Source of the DNA: Candidatus Moraniibacteriota bacterium
Lineage (GTDB): Bacteria; Patescibacteriota; Minisyncoccia; Moranbacterales; UBA1568
Assembly (NCBI GenBank): GCA_030690925.1
Contig: JAUYFO010000085.1
Coordinates: 1-22,939, forward strand
DNA length: 22,939 nt
Direction of reading: 5' to 3'
In this document: in pieces, positions 13,627 to 21,723 of the stretch
Layout: the number at the start of each line of letters is the position of its first letter
How positions within the stretch are numbered: the stretch's first letter is position 1
Notes under the pieces: generated by a model
What the model saw: only the letters and a program-made list of their open reading frames with translations
Database searches by the model: none
Told to the model about the DNA's origin: nothing
Translations under genes and position numbers: made by a program

Positions 13627-14574
13627 CTACTCTGGACCCATAAGTTCCAGAAACTTTATGGGATCTATCGAGAAACCGTTTATACGGACCGAGAGGTGAA
13701 GATGGGGTCCGAGAGAGTAGCCCGTATTGCCGCTAAGAGCTACGAGGTCTCCTTTTTCCACGAGATCTCCCTTTTTTACCTTGTTTTCAGAGAGGTGCAT
13801 GTACAGAGTCATGAGACCCAAACCGTGGTCAATGATGACGGTATAGCCATAGTTTCTCAGAGTGTCTGCAAATGCCACTTTTCCAGAATTTATGGCGTAG
13901 ACGGATGTTCCTTCGGACGCCCGAAAATCCGTGCCCTGATGGCTTAAACTTACGCCACCTGTTTGTCTCTTGTAACCGTATACATCAGTAACGGTAATGG
14001 ATCCATCGAGAGGTAGGCGGAACTGTCCATTCCAGAGTTTCTCCGGACCCGTGGTAGCGAGGACAGCGTTAATAATGGCCGTGTCTTGTGCTAAGGTACT
14101 GGTAAGCCTATGCTCCGCTTCTTTGGTGTTGCCCCCTAACTGTGCGGGGATATCAAATGTAGTGGTAGCAACTGCTCTTTGTTCAACTTCAAACTTTTCT
14201 TCGATTGTGCGGCCGTCATGAAGGGTGAGGGCAATCGGATATGAGCCAGACTTTTTGTGGAAATCGATGCCTACGAGTGCCGATACTTTGCTCTCATCAG
14301 TAAATATGGGAAGTGGCTTGTCATCGAGAGTAAGAGATGCAATGGCGGAAGAGGAGGCGACACCGTTTATAGTAATGCGCGCTGGCTCTCCCTGGATCAG
14401 GGTAGCTGGTGACACTGAAATTGATACCGGCTCTACAACAGGAACATTGTTGGACTCCCCCGTCTTTTTAGTCGGTGATTCTGATTCTGTGTTAGGCTGA
14501 CTTTTTCTTTGAGACAAAGCAAAATATGCGGCAAATAACAAAACTGCGATAGTCAGCCAGAGAAGTGTCTTCAT
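13627..14574 (-). CDS. Membrane-anchored M23 family metallopeptidase (LytM-type)
   Basis: 315 residues from ATG 14574. An N-terminal helix (5-20, LWLTIAVLLFAAYFAL) anchors it, followed by a Ser/Thr/Pro-rich linker (22-50), a beta-sandwich-like middle region (50-130) and the C-terminal M23 domain (about 190-310). Zinc ligands are in place: HxxxD (His212, Asp216) and the second histidine of HLH (His291, His293), so it should be an active peptidoglycan endopeptidase rather than a LytM-dead regulator. The order Ig-like region then M23 matches the long-insert peptidases of CPR. A longer frame starting at 14646 is unlikely because a perfect TATAAT lies 6 nt before this ATG (14581-14586), again pointing to a leaderless message. 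It ends in TAG. Confidence 0.94.
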   Translation of the reverse strand: MKTLLWLTIAVLLFAAYFALSQRKSQPNTESESPTKKTGESNNVPVVEPVSISVSPATLIQGEPARITINGVASSSAIASLTLDDKPLPIFTDESKVSALVGIDFHKKSGSYPIALTLHDGRTIEEKFEVEQRAVATTTFDIPAQLGGNTKEAEHRLTSTLAQDTAIINAVLATTGPEKLWNGQFRLPLDGSITVTDVYGYKRQTGGVSLSHQGTDFRASEGTSVYAINSGKVAFADTLRNYGYTVIIDHGLGLMTLYMHLSENKVKKGDLVEKGDLVALSGNTGYSLGPHLHLSVRINGFSIDPIKFLELMGPE

Positions 14575-14580
14575 TCTTAT

Positions 14581-14586
14581 ATTATA
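14581..14586 (-). promoter_or_regulatory. Putative -10 box of the M23 peptidase gene (leaderless start)
   Basis: Minus-strand TATAAT followed by 6 nt and then the ATG, the same arrangement as recG. No clear -35. Confidence 0.5.
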
Positions 14587-14702
14587 CGCCTCTCCTATGG
14601 GTGCTGAGAAGGGCAGGGGCTGTTTCCATCTTCGTATCCTGAGCAATCTGCTTCCAGTTCGGATCTCCTAGCGGCTTGCCGCAATGATCTTGGAAGAAGG
14701 TT

Positions 14703-14730
14703 TTGAAAATCCCGGTTTTCAAGGTAAACT
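14703..14730 (+). promoter_or_regulatory. Promoter of the oxidase operon with an overlapping inverted repeat
   Basis: TTGAAA (14703-14708), a 16-nt spacer, then TAAACT (14725-14730). The perfect inverted repeat TTGAAAA (14703-14709) - TCCCGG - TTTTCAA (14716-14722) covers the -35 and most of the spacer, a good position for a repressor or a spacer-distorting activator. A second AT-rich -10-like stretch (TATAAA, 14783-14788) lies close to the ATG. Confidence 0.5.
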
Positions 14731-14797
14731 AGAGGCATGACTCTCTAATGAGAAATAGGTAATTATCAAATAGTTTTGTAATTATAAATATAACTTT

Positions 14798-16429
14798 ATG
14801 AGTAACAAGCAAGTAGTATGGGGACTGGTTGTGGTTGTTACATTAGGCTCGCTCGCTTGGTATGGAATAGTCAACCGCCGAGGGGAGGTCGGTTCTACTG
14901 GACAAGGAACTATAAACTTGAATACTCCGCCATCAGGGGATATAAAACAAGCGGCTTCTTCCTCAATTATTGACTTGAAGGACGGTCAATCGATAGACCT
15001 TACTATTACACCCATCCAGCAGAACATCGCTGGTCGGACGGTGAAAATGCTCGGCTACAATGGTTCTATCCCGGGGCCGACCATCCGTGTTTCTGAAGGC
15101 TCAGAAATTACAATCAACCTGAAGAATGGGGGCGATATTGCCACCACACTCCATGCCCATGGAGTACGGATGGATAATCCGTTTGACGGTGTTCCAGGGG
15201 TGACTCAAAAAGAGATTGCTATTGGTGAATCATTTTCCTACAAGTTGAAGTTTATAGATCCAGGTGTATTCTGGTACCACCCTCATGTACGAACGGACTA
15301 CGCTCTCGAATCAGGCCTCTACGCCAACATCATCGTGACACCAAAGGAGAGTGCCTACTGGTCGCCGGTCAATCGGGAAATTCCGCTCATGCTTGACGAC
15401 ATTGCTCTCAACGAGAAGGGTCTGCTTCCGTTTGATGTCAAAGTGGCTAATCATACCCTCATGGGACGATTTGGCAATGTGATGCTGGTAAACGGCAAGA
15501 CGAACTATCAGTTGTCAGTGAAACAAGGAGAAGTCGCACGGCTCTATCTCACGAACGCTGCCAATACCAGGCTCTTCAACTTTACTCTCCCTGGGGTCAA
15601 GATGAAACTCGTTGGTGCCGATGTAGGCAAGTATGCGAAAGAGACGTTTGTCGATCAAATTATGGTGGCGCCTGGTGAGCGTCGCGTCGTCGATGTGTTC
15701 TTTGAAAAGTCAGGTGAGTACACGATGAAGCATCAGACTCCTGAGAAGGAATATACGCTGGGCAAAGCGATAGTCTCTTCTGAAGTAACCAGTTCTTCCT
15801 ATACGACTGAATTTTCAGTCCTGCGGACGAATACAGCTGTTGCTGAGGAGATGGAGAGTCTCGTGAACACGTACCTTTCGAAGACTCCTGATAAAAGTCT
15901 AAATCTCTCGCTTGATATGACATCGGAAATGCGGAAGGGTATGCCGATGGGGATGCATTTGATGGGTGGAGGCGGGATGGCTATGTCAGACAAAGACATG
16001 GGTATGGGCGATGATGGTGATGCCTTGGAATGGGAAGACACCATGGCGAGTATGAACGCCCAATCAAACTCGAACATGATGGAGTGGAGGCTAGTCGATA
16101 AAACAAGCGGCAAAGTAAACATGGACATCAAGGATTGGAACTTCCGAACGGGTGACAAAGTGAAAATTCGCATTTTCAATGACCCGCAATCTATGCATCC
16201 GATGCAGCACCCAGTTCACTTTCACGGACAACGTCTCATGGTGCTATCGACGAACGGTGTGAGAAATGCAAATCCCGTGTGGATAGATACGGTACTTGTG
16301 GCCAAGGGTGATACGGTTGACATCCTGCTTGATGCTTCCAATCCTGGCACATGGGTGGCACATTGTCACATTCTCGAACATGCTGAAAGCGGCATGATGC
16401 TCTCCTACACCGTGGGAAAGACTAATTAA
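14798..16429 (+). CDS. Multicopper oxidase, CueO-like, membrane-anchored
   Basis: 543 residues. The N-terminal helix (about 6-24) exports and anchors the protein. The cupredoxin copper motifs are complete: HAHG (His119, His121), WYHPH (His161, His163), HPMQHPVHFHG (His471, His474, His476) and HCHILEH (His522, Cys523, His524, His528), with Met533 as axial type 1 ligand exactly 10 residues after the cysteine, as in CueO. A methionine-rich segment (about 377-432, with MPMGMHLMGGGGMAM) precedes the last domain, like the Met-rich insert by which CueO binds Cu(I). It most likely oxidises cuprous copper outside the membrane and protects against copper. It heads a run of four plus-strand genes and ends with TAA 30 nt before the next ATG. 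Confidence 0.95.
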   Translation: MSNKQVVWGLVVVVTLGSLAWYGIVNRRGEVGSTGQGTINLNTPPSGDIKQAASSSIIDLKDGQSIDLTITPIQQNIAGRTVKMLGYNGSIPGPTIRVSEGSEITINLKNGGDIATTLHAHGVRMDNPFDGVPGVTQKEIAIGESFSYKLKFIDPGVFWYHPHVRTDYALESGLYANIIVTPKESAYWSPVNREIPLMLDDIALNEKGLLPFDVKVANHTLMGRFGNVMLVNGKTNYQLSVKQGEVARLYLTNAANTRLFNFTLPGVKMKLVGADVGKYAKETFVDQIMVAPGERRVVDVFFEKSGEYTMKHQTPEKEYTLGKAIVSSEVTSSSYTTEFSVLRTNTAVAEEMESLVNTYLSKTPDKSLNLSLDMTSEMRKGMPMGMHLMGGGGMAMSDKDMGMGDDGDALEWEDTMASMNAQSNSNMMEWRLVDKTSGKVNMDIKDWNFRTGDKVKIRIFNDPQSMHPMQHPVHFHGQRLMVLSTNGVRNANPVWIDTVLVAKGDTVDILLDASNPGTWVAHCHILEHAESGMMLSYTVGKTN

Positions 16430-16459
16430 GTTAGAGAGCAACCATTAACACTTATCATT

Positions 16460-17290
16460 ATGGGCGACTGGTACAAACAAGAAGAAGGCGAGGCGGGAGA
16501 ATTAATAAAAATGAAGAAAGAAAATGGATCACTGAGTCGAGGGGCGTGGGTTATTGCTGGGGCGATTCTCCTTGGAGGAATTATCATTAGTGCGAGTATT
16601 CTCTCTTCTAGTGGAAGATTTCAGCAAGGAACTGATTCGGAATCGGTAGCTTTGCAGCAGCCGTCGGGAAACGGAGCGCCCTCTGCACAACAGCCAGACA
16701 ATCAGCCGAGTGGCCCGGTAAAAGTCTCTGTGGACGACGATCCGGTTATGGGAGACAAAAATGCACCCCTTACGCTGATTGAGTTCTCTGATTACGAGTG
16801 CCCATTCTGCAAAAAATCCTTTACTAATTTATTGCCTGATCTAAAGAAGCATTACATTGATACAGGCAAGGTCAAGTTGGTCTATCGGGACTTCCCCCTC
16901 TCCTTCCATGCGAACGCGGAGAAAGAGGCAGAGGCGGCCGAGTGTGCCAGAAGCCAAAGTAGTGACGCTATGTACTTTAAGTTCCATGATCAAATTTTCA
17001 CGAAGACTACTGCTGGTGGAACAGGCTTGGCTTTGACAGAGTTGCCAGTAATCGCGAAGAATCTTGGTCTCAATGTGAACCAGTTCCAGCAATGTCTGGA
17101 TTCAGGGAGGTTCAAAGACGAAGTAGCCAAGGATATGGCTGATGGATCGGCGGCTGGAGTGTCTGGCACCCCATCATGGATTATTGGTGATTCGAGTAAG
17201 GACGGTCAAATTGAGGGGCAACTCATTATTGGGGCCCAGCCATTTAGTGTGTTTAAGACCATTATTGACGAGAAGCTAAACGGTAAGTAA
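16460..17290 (+). CDS. DsbA-family thiol-disulfide oxidoreductase, membrane-anchored
   Basis: 276 residues from ATG 16460. A second ATG at 16511, preceded by GGGAGA at a fair distance, would give a more typical MKK start just before the membrane helix and may be the real one. One helix (about 30-50) is followed by a Gln/Pro/Ser-rich linker and a thioredoxin-fold domain (about 88-276). The active site is CPFC (Cys114, Cys117) within EFSDYECPFCKK, and a cis-proline occurs in GVSGTPSW. The helical insert with YRDFPLSFH and CARSQ is typical of the DsbA/thioredoxin_4 family (BdbD/DsbG-like). It introduces or repairs disulfides in exported proteins. It follows the copper oxidase, whose substrate metal readily damages thiols. 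Confidence 0.93.
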   Translation: MGDWYKQEEGEAGELIKMKKENGSLSRGAWVIAGAILLGGIIISASILSSSGRFQQGTDSESVALQQPSGNGAPSAQQPDNQPSGPVKVSVDDDPVMGDKNAPLTLIEFSDYECPFCKKSFTNLLPDLKKHYIDTGKVKLVYRDFPLSFHANAEKEAEAAECARSQSSDAMYFKFHDQIFTKTTAGGTGLALTELPVIAKNLGLNVNQFQQCLDSGRFKDEVAKDMADGSAAGVSGTPSWIIGDSSKDGQIEGQLIIGAQPFSVFKTIIDEKLNGK

Positions 17291-17303
17291 GGAAGGAGAG
17301 TCT

Positions 17304-17846
17304 ATGAGGGAAATCTGGTCTCAAAAAATTATTATTCCTGCGCTCATTATCGCGATACTTTATGTCGTGGCGACTGTGTACCTCATGAATGCAAGTCTCG
17401 TAAAGGATACGCTGTTTGGGATACAATCCACGAGTTATAAGTGGAATATCCTTATCGCGCTCCTCGGAGGCATGTGGACAGCTATGAGCGGACTCAGCCT
17501 CTTCCTACTTACCACTGTCGCGATGCTGACTGGATTAAACCTCGTGCTTACTCTTGAACGTATCCGATCGATTCGATCTTCTGGAAAAATGCACTTGGCT
17601 ATCGGCGGAAGTTCTATTCTGGGAATAGTAGGGAGTGGCTGTGCCAGTTGTGGGTTGCCGATACTTGCTCTCTTAGGTTTCGGCGGTGCCGCCTATTTGC
17701 CCTTTCAGGGTATGGAGCTTTCCCTTGTGGCCATTGCTTTCCTCTCGGTGTCCCTCTATGTCCTGGTACGGGGACGAACACGACAGCTACTTTGCGTCGT
17801 TGAGCCTATGAAGTACCAAAAGCAGTATGCGTCTGTCTCGGAATAA
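17304..17846 (+). CDS. Four-helix membrane protein with conserved-looking GxGCxxCG motif
   Basis: 180 residues, not recognised as a named family. Hydrophobic helices lie at about 8-28, 45-72 (probably two passes joined by a short turn), 100-130 and 135-158. The striking element is GIVGSGCASCGLPILALLGFGG at the third helix, a paired-cysteine motif set in a glycine-rich turn. It could bind a metal, shuttle thiols or relay electrons, like the membrane cysteines of CcdA/DsbD-type proteins. It starts 13 nt after the DsbA-like gene with a strong GGAAGGAG Shine-Dalgarno. Its place between a DsbA-like protein and DUF302 behind a multicopper oxidase suggests a redox partner in the same pathway. This is inference from context. 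Confidence 0.75.
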   Translation: MREIWSQKIIIPALIIAILYVVATVYLMNASLVKDTLFGIQSTSYKWNILIALLGGMWTAMSGLSLFLLTTVAMLTGLNLVLTLERIRSIRSSGKMHLAIGGSSILGIVGSGCASCGLPILALLGFGGAAYLPFQGMELSLVAIAFLSVSLYVLVRGRTRQLLCVVEPMKYQKQYASVSE

Positions 17847-17870
17847 TTTTGATAAAACGGGAATAAGACT

Positions 17871-18254
17871 ATGAAATATGGATATAAGCGCAAAGTGCTC
17901 CTCTCTTTTGCCGATGCGGTGTCGAAAGTAAGAGAAGAACTTCCCAAGGAAGGCTTCGGCGTACTCACGGAAATTGATGTGAAAGCGACGCTCAAGAACA
18001 AACTGAATGTTGAGTACGAAAATTACATCATTCTCGGAGCATGCAATCCACCATTTGCTCTTGATGCCCTCAAAAGTGAAAAGGAAATAGGGCTTTTCTT
18101 GCCCTGCAATGTCATCGTGTACGAAGAGGACGGAGAAACTTTTGTATCGGCAATTCTTCCGACGGTTGCGATGAGTATGGTTGAAAATCCCGCTCTATCT
18201 GTTATCGCGGTTGAGGTTGAAGCAAAGTTAAAGAAGGTTGTTGATTCAATTTAA
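17871..18254 (+). CDS. DUF302 domain protein
   Basis: 127 residues, one DUF302 domain. The family pattern is visible: an N-terminal strand ending before DAVSKVREELPKEGFGVLTEIDV, then ATLKNKLNVEYENYIILGACNPPFALDAL, GLFLPCNVIVYEEDG, and the C-terminal helix after AMSMVENPAL. Members are small cytosolic alpha-beta proteins of unknown function, frequently next to copper, thiosulfate or disulfide genes. Cysteines occur at GACNPP and LPCNV. It is the last gene of the oxidase run, 24 nt after the membrane protein. Its TAA interlocks with the stop of the convergent comF in the tetranucleotide TTAA, leaving no room for a separate terminator. Confidence 0.92.
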   Translation: MKYGYKRKVLLSFADAVSKVREELPKEGFGVLTEIDVKATLKNKLNVEYENYIILGACNPPFALDALKSEKEIGLFLPCNVIVYEEDGETFVSAILPTVAMSMVENPALSVIAVEVEAKLKKVVDSI

Positions 18255-18997
18255 CGGGCAAGGACGATACCAAAGATGGTTCTGGCACCATGTTGTTTGA
18301 GGCGGCTGGCGCATTCTTCCAGCGTAGTGCCGGTGGTGGCGACGTCATCGATGAGCCAGATATGCTTGCCGCGAATCTCATTTTCTTTCCCTATTGTCAC
18401 GGCGAAAGCATTTTTCAAATTGGCCAGGCGCTCCTCGCGGGAATCGGTTTTCATTTGGGGCTTGGTGTAGCGGATACGGAGGAGTACATCCGTGAGTAGA
18501 GGGATAGCGAGTCCGGGAGTCAAAGCTTCTGAAAGTTCTCGAGCGAGGAGTTCGGACTGATTGAAGCCCCGGAATCGTAAGCGCCTAGGGTGGAGTGGCA
18601 CCGGAATAAAGGCATCGGGGAGGGGCAAGGAGCTCCTTTCTAGGGCGTTTTTGAGGAGCAGTCCAAGAGGCTGAGCGAGGTCGGGGATGAAGCGGTACTT
18701 GTAGGCATGGATGATATGAGTGAGTAGTGGTTCATGATAGGACGCAGCTACAAAGATACCATCGAGGGCTGGGACACGGGGTAAACAGTCGAAGCAGATT
18801 TGGCCGGCCGGGGTGATGTGTTTGAGACAGAGGGGGCACTGCTGTTCAGTGTGGATCAAAAGACGGCCCTGGCAGACGGGGCAGAGCCAGTACTTTTTGG
18901 TCCGACAACCCAGACAACGCAAAGGAAACAGAGTGTCGAGGACCTGTTTTTTGGTTTCGCTGAGTAGGGATTGGAGAGTGGCTTGGTTTAGGCGCAC
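18251..18997 (-). CDS. comF: ComF family amidophosphoribosyltransferase-like protein
   Basis: 248 residues from a GTG at 18997. The N-terminal zinc-ribbon region has four cysteine pairs (CLGC, CPVC, CPLC, CFDC), followed by a type I phosphoribosyltransferase domain with the PRPP loop WLIDDVATTGTT near residue 220 and the segment PVPLHPRRLRFRGFNQSELLA typical of ComF. ComF is required for natural transformation in several bacteria and supports handling of incoming single-stranded DNA; a pilM cluster next door fits DNA uptake. The GTG start overlaps the TAA that closes the full clpC reading frame by 10 nt (TTGTGCGCCTAA), so translation is probably coupled to clpC. Confidence 0.94.
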   Translation of the reverse strand: MRLNQATLQSLLSETKKQVLDTLFPLRCLGCRTKKYWLCPVCQGRLLIHTEQQCPLCLKHITPAGQICFDCLPRVPALDGIFVAASYHEPLLTHIIHAYKYRFIPDLAQPLGLLLKNALERSSLPLPDAFIPVPLHPRRLRFRGFNQSELLARELSEALTPGLAIPLLTDVLLRIRYTKPQMKTDSREERLANLKNAFAVTIGKENEIRGKHIWLIDDVATTGTTLEECASRLKQHGARTIFGIVLAR

Positions 18998-21468
18998 AAA
19001 ACAGTGTCACCACTTAGGGTCAAACGAAGGAGTTTTTTCTTGGGTGCGGCGATATGTCTTTGCGCTACTGCTTTTTCAACCAGATCTTGAATGTTCTTGC
19101 GGACCAATCGAGCACCTTGTTCCGGAGCAAAGCTTTTTTGGGCAATCTAAGTGATGATTTTCTTGTCATAAGTCAGGGTAAGGCCTTTGCTTTTCAATCT
19201 GTTCGCTAGGCCATCGAGTTCTAGTTTGACGATATGTTCGATAGCCTGGGGCGTCAGTGGTTTAAAGACGATGACCCGATCGAGACGAGCGAGGAGTTCT
19301 GGTCGGAGTTCTTTCTTGAGCTCGCCTAAGACGCTCTGTTTGATGGTTTCAAATTGCTCGTTTACACCCTTATTACCGAGGTGTTTCTCGAAGCCAATCT
19401 GTCCACTCTGTGTGAAAGCGGCGGTACCGATATTGGAAGTGAGAATGATGAGCGTGTTCTTGAAACTGACACTGCGACCCTCAGCATCGGTCAGTATCCC
19501 CTCGTCAAGAATCTGGAGGAGAATATTGAAGACATCTGGGTGAGCTTTTTCGATTTCATCGAAGAGGACTACACTGTAGGGCTTGCGCCTGATGGTTTCG
19601 GCCAGTTTGCCCCCTTCGCCATGACCGATATAGCCTGCTGGAGCACCAAGAATCTGGGCGACGCTGTGGCGTTCCATGAACTCACTCATATCAAGACGGG
19701 TAAGAGCTTGGCGGCTGCCGAAAAACTCTTCGGCCAGGAGTTTGGCGATGAGGGTCTTACCGACACCAGTAGGACCGAGAAACAGGAAAGAACCGAGTGG
19801 TCGATCGGGATCACCGATGTTGCTGACGGAGCGGGTGAGGGTTTCTTCGAGTGCCAGGGCTGCTTCGGTCTGTCCAATCAGGCGTTTCCCGAGGGCATCG
19901 TGGAGTTTGGTGAGTTTGTCTTGTGGGTTACTTTCGGCTAGTTTGCTCAGTGGAATAGCGGTCATGTGCGCTACGGTAGTAAGGATGTGTTCTTTGGTAA
20001 CTACTTTGGTGTGGAGAGTACTCTCCGACTGGTGTTTGCTTTTCAGAGTGGCGATTTTTTTTTCGATTGATTGCTCGCGGCTATACCATTTGGCGGCATC
20101 ATCGTAGTTTTCGTGTTTGATGAGTGATTCCTTCAGTCCTACTGTGGCACGTAACTCTTCTTCCAACTGGAAGAGGGCGGTAGCAAAGGGAGATTGATCC
20201 TTGCCCTGCTTGGCCAGCGCTGAGGCCTCATCAATGATGTCGAAAGCCTTATCAGGGAGGAAGCGGTCGGGAATGTAGCGAATAGCAAGTTCTACAGCCA
20301 GATCAGTGATGGGGCGGTCTAGGGTTACGTTATGAAAGGTTTCATAGCTTCCCTTGACCTGGCTTAGGATGTGTTTGGTTTCTTCCACTGTTGGCTCGGT
20401 GACCACCAGAGACTGGAAGCGGCGATCAAGGGCGGGATCCTTCTCCACATGGCGTTTGTATTCGGAGAGGGTAGTGGCGCCGATACATTGGATATCACCA
20501 CGGGAAAGGGCCGGTTTCAGGATATTGGCGGCGTCCAGTCCGCCGTTGGTGTTGCCAGCGCCAACGATGGTGTGGATTTCATCGATGAAGAGGATGACAT
20601 CTTTATTGTGCGTAGCTTCTTTGATGATTTCTTTGAGCCGCGCTTCGAATTCACCCCGGAAGTTGGTTCCGGCGACGACCAAAGTGAGGTCAAGCGAGAG
20701 GATACGTTTGCCGAAGAGAGCATGGGGAACGTTCCCCTGAGCGATTTTTTTGGCGAGGGCAGCTACGAGGGCGGTTTTCCCGACCCCTGGTTCACCAATG
20801 AGGAGGGGATTGTTCTTGTTCTTGCGGGTGAGGATCTGCACTATGCGGTCAAGCTCCTTTTTTCGGCCGACGAGGAGGTTTTGGTTATTGCCACTATCTT
20901 TGGCTATGTCGAGAGTGAATTGATCAAGCGATGGCGTAGACTTGTTGTTTTTTTTGGGGTGTTCACCGACCAGGGATTCTGGCATATCGAATATCTTGGA
21001 AAGCTGAGGGAAATGATCGAAGTTGAGGTGGGCCTTGATGGCGGACTGCACTTTCTTCTCGTTGATTTTCAGGTTGTGGAGGATGATGTCGAGCGTGCCG
21101 CTGCGAGACTCGAGCAAAGCGTAGATCAAGTGTTCGGTCCCGACGTAGGGATAGTGGAACTGATTGGCCAGAGCATAGGCACGCCGCAGGCTTTCCTTGA
21201 GAGAAAGTGATAGTGGCAGAGGGTGACTCTTGGGAAGAATTTTTCCGCCAGTTTTCTTTTTCAGGCACAGTTTGGCCAGGCTTTCTTTTTCAAAACCGAT
21301 GTTTTCGAGCAGAATGCTCCCGAGGCTACCGTTTTCGAGGAAAATGGCCAAAAGCAGGTGTTCGGATTCGATCGTCGTGTGACGGGTATACTGAGCGATC
21401 TCCCGGGCCTCTTTCAGGCTATGGCGAGCGTGATGGGTCAACTTTTGGCTGAAAGTAGTTTCAAACAT
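18988..21468 (-). pseudogene. clpC: ATP-dependent Clp protease ATPase subunit ClpC with in-frame amber stop
   Basis: ATG 21468 opens a frame of 827 codons to TAA at 18988-18990, interrupted once by TAG at 19147-19149 (codon 774). Before the TAG are the Clp_N repeats (1-145), AAA1 with Walker A GEPGVGKTA (Lys231), a UVR-type coiled region (HENYDDAAKWYSRE, about 430-450), AAA2 with Walker A GPTGVGKT (Lys571) and FDEIEKAHPDVFN, and the ClpP-docking IGF loop (691-693). So it is ClpC, the unfoldase of the ClpCP protease. The 52 codons after the TAG continue ordinary family sequence, including FAPEQGARLVRKNIQ with the sensor-2 arginine (787). Without them the AAA2 lid domain is lost. The disruption may be a recent mutation, an assembly error or readthrough. 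The start lies 9 nt from a TATTCT box. Confidence 0.88.
19147..19149 (-). other. In-frame TAG inside clpC
   Basis: The amber codon falls between KKIIT and IAQKSFAPEQGAR, where the family has an ordinary, usually charged, residue. One base change from AAG, GAG or CAG would create it. No other stop or frameshift occurs on either side. Confidence 0.9.
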
Positions 21469-21477
21469 AGGGTTTCT

Positions 21478-21483
21478 AGAATA
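21478..21483 (-). promoter_or_regulatory. Putative -10 box of clpC
   Basis: Minus-strand TATTCT, 9 nt before the ATG; the leader would be only a few nucleotides. An alternative TAGAAT (21498-21503) lies farther upstream. No CIRCE repeat is visible. Confidence 0.35.
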
Positions 21484-21643
21484 GTGATGGTACCTTCATT
21501 CTATGGTTTTCTTACTGCTGCTGTCAATGATAGGGATTTATGTGTGATGCGATTCGCTCTGCCATTATCGGCCTTCTGTTTATCGTTGACTGAGTTCATT
21601 CTGTGCTGATAGTGTGTGAAGCTTTTTCTGCTATTGATTCTTT

Positions 21644-21672
21644 TTGAAAAACAAGAACAGCTGTGCTATACT
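21644..21672 (+). promoter_or_regulatory. Promoter of the pilM gene cluster
   Basis: TTGAAA (21644-21649), an exact 17-nt spacer, then TATACT (21667-21672). The predicted start near 21679 rules out the upstream in-frame GTG at 21616 as the pilM start and leaves a leader of about 45 nt before ATG 21724. Confidence 0.8.
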
Positions 21673-21723
21673 GTGTTCAAAGAAGCAGAGAAAAAAATAT
21701 CAACAACACACAAATACAAGCGC

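Noticed and set aside
14575..14646. 24-residue N-terminal extension of the M23 peptidase
   Set aside because: It would include the TATAAT box and encodes no signal-peptide-like sequence; the ATG at 14574 begins a proper signal anchor.
20371..21210. Long 279-residue plus-strand frame opposite clpC
   Set aside because: It is antisense to strongly conserved ClpC domains, with no homology of its own and no promoter; it arises from codon bias of the real gene.
21616..21723. N-terminal extension of PilM by 36 residues from an upstream GTG
   Set aside because: A near-consensus promoter lies inside the extension, and the extra residues do not resemble PilM, whose N-terminus begins at FFGLQKS.
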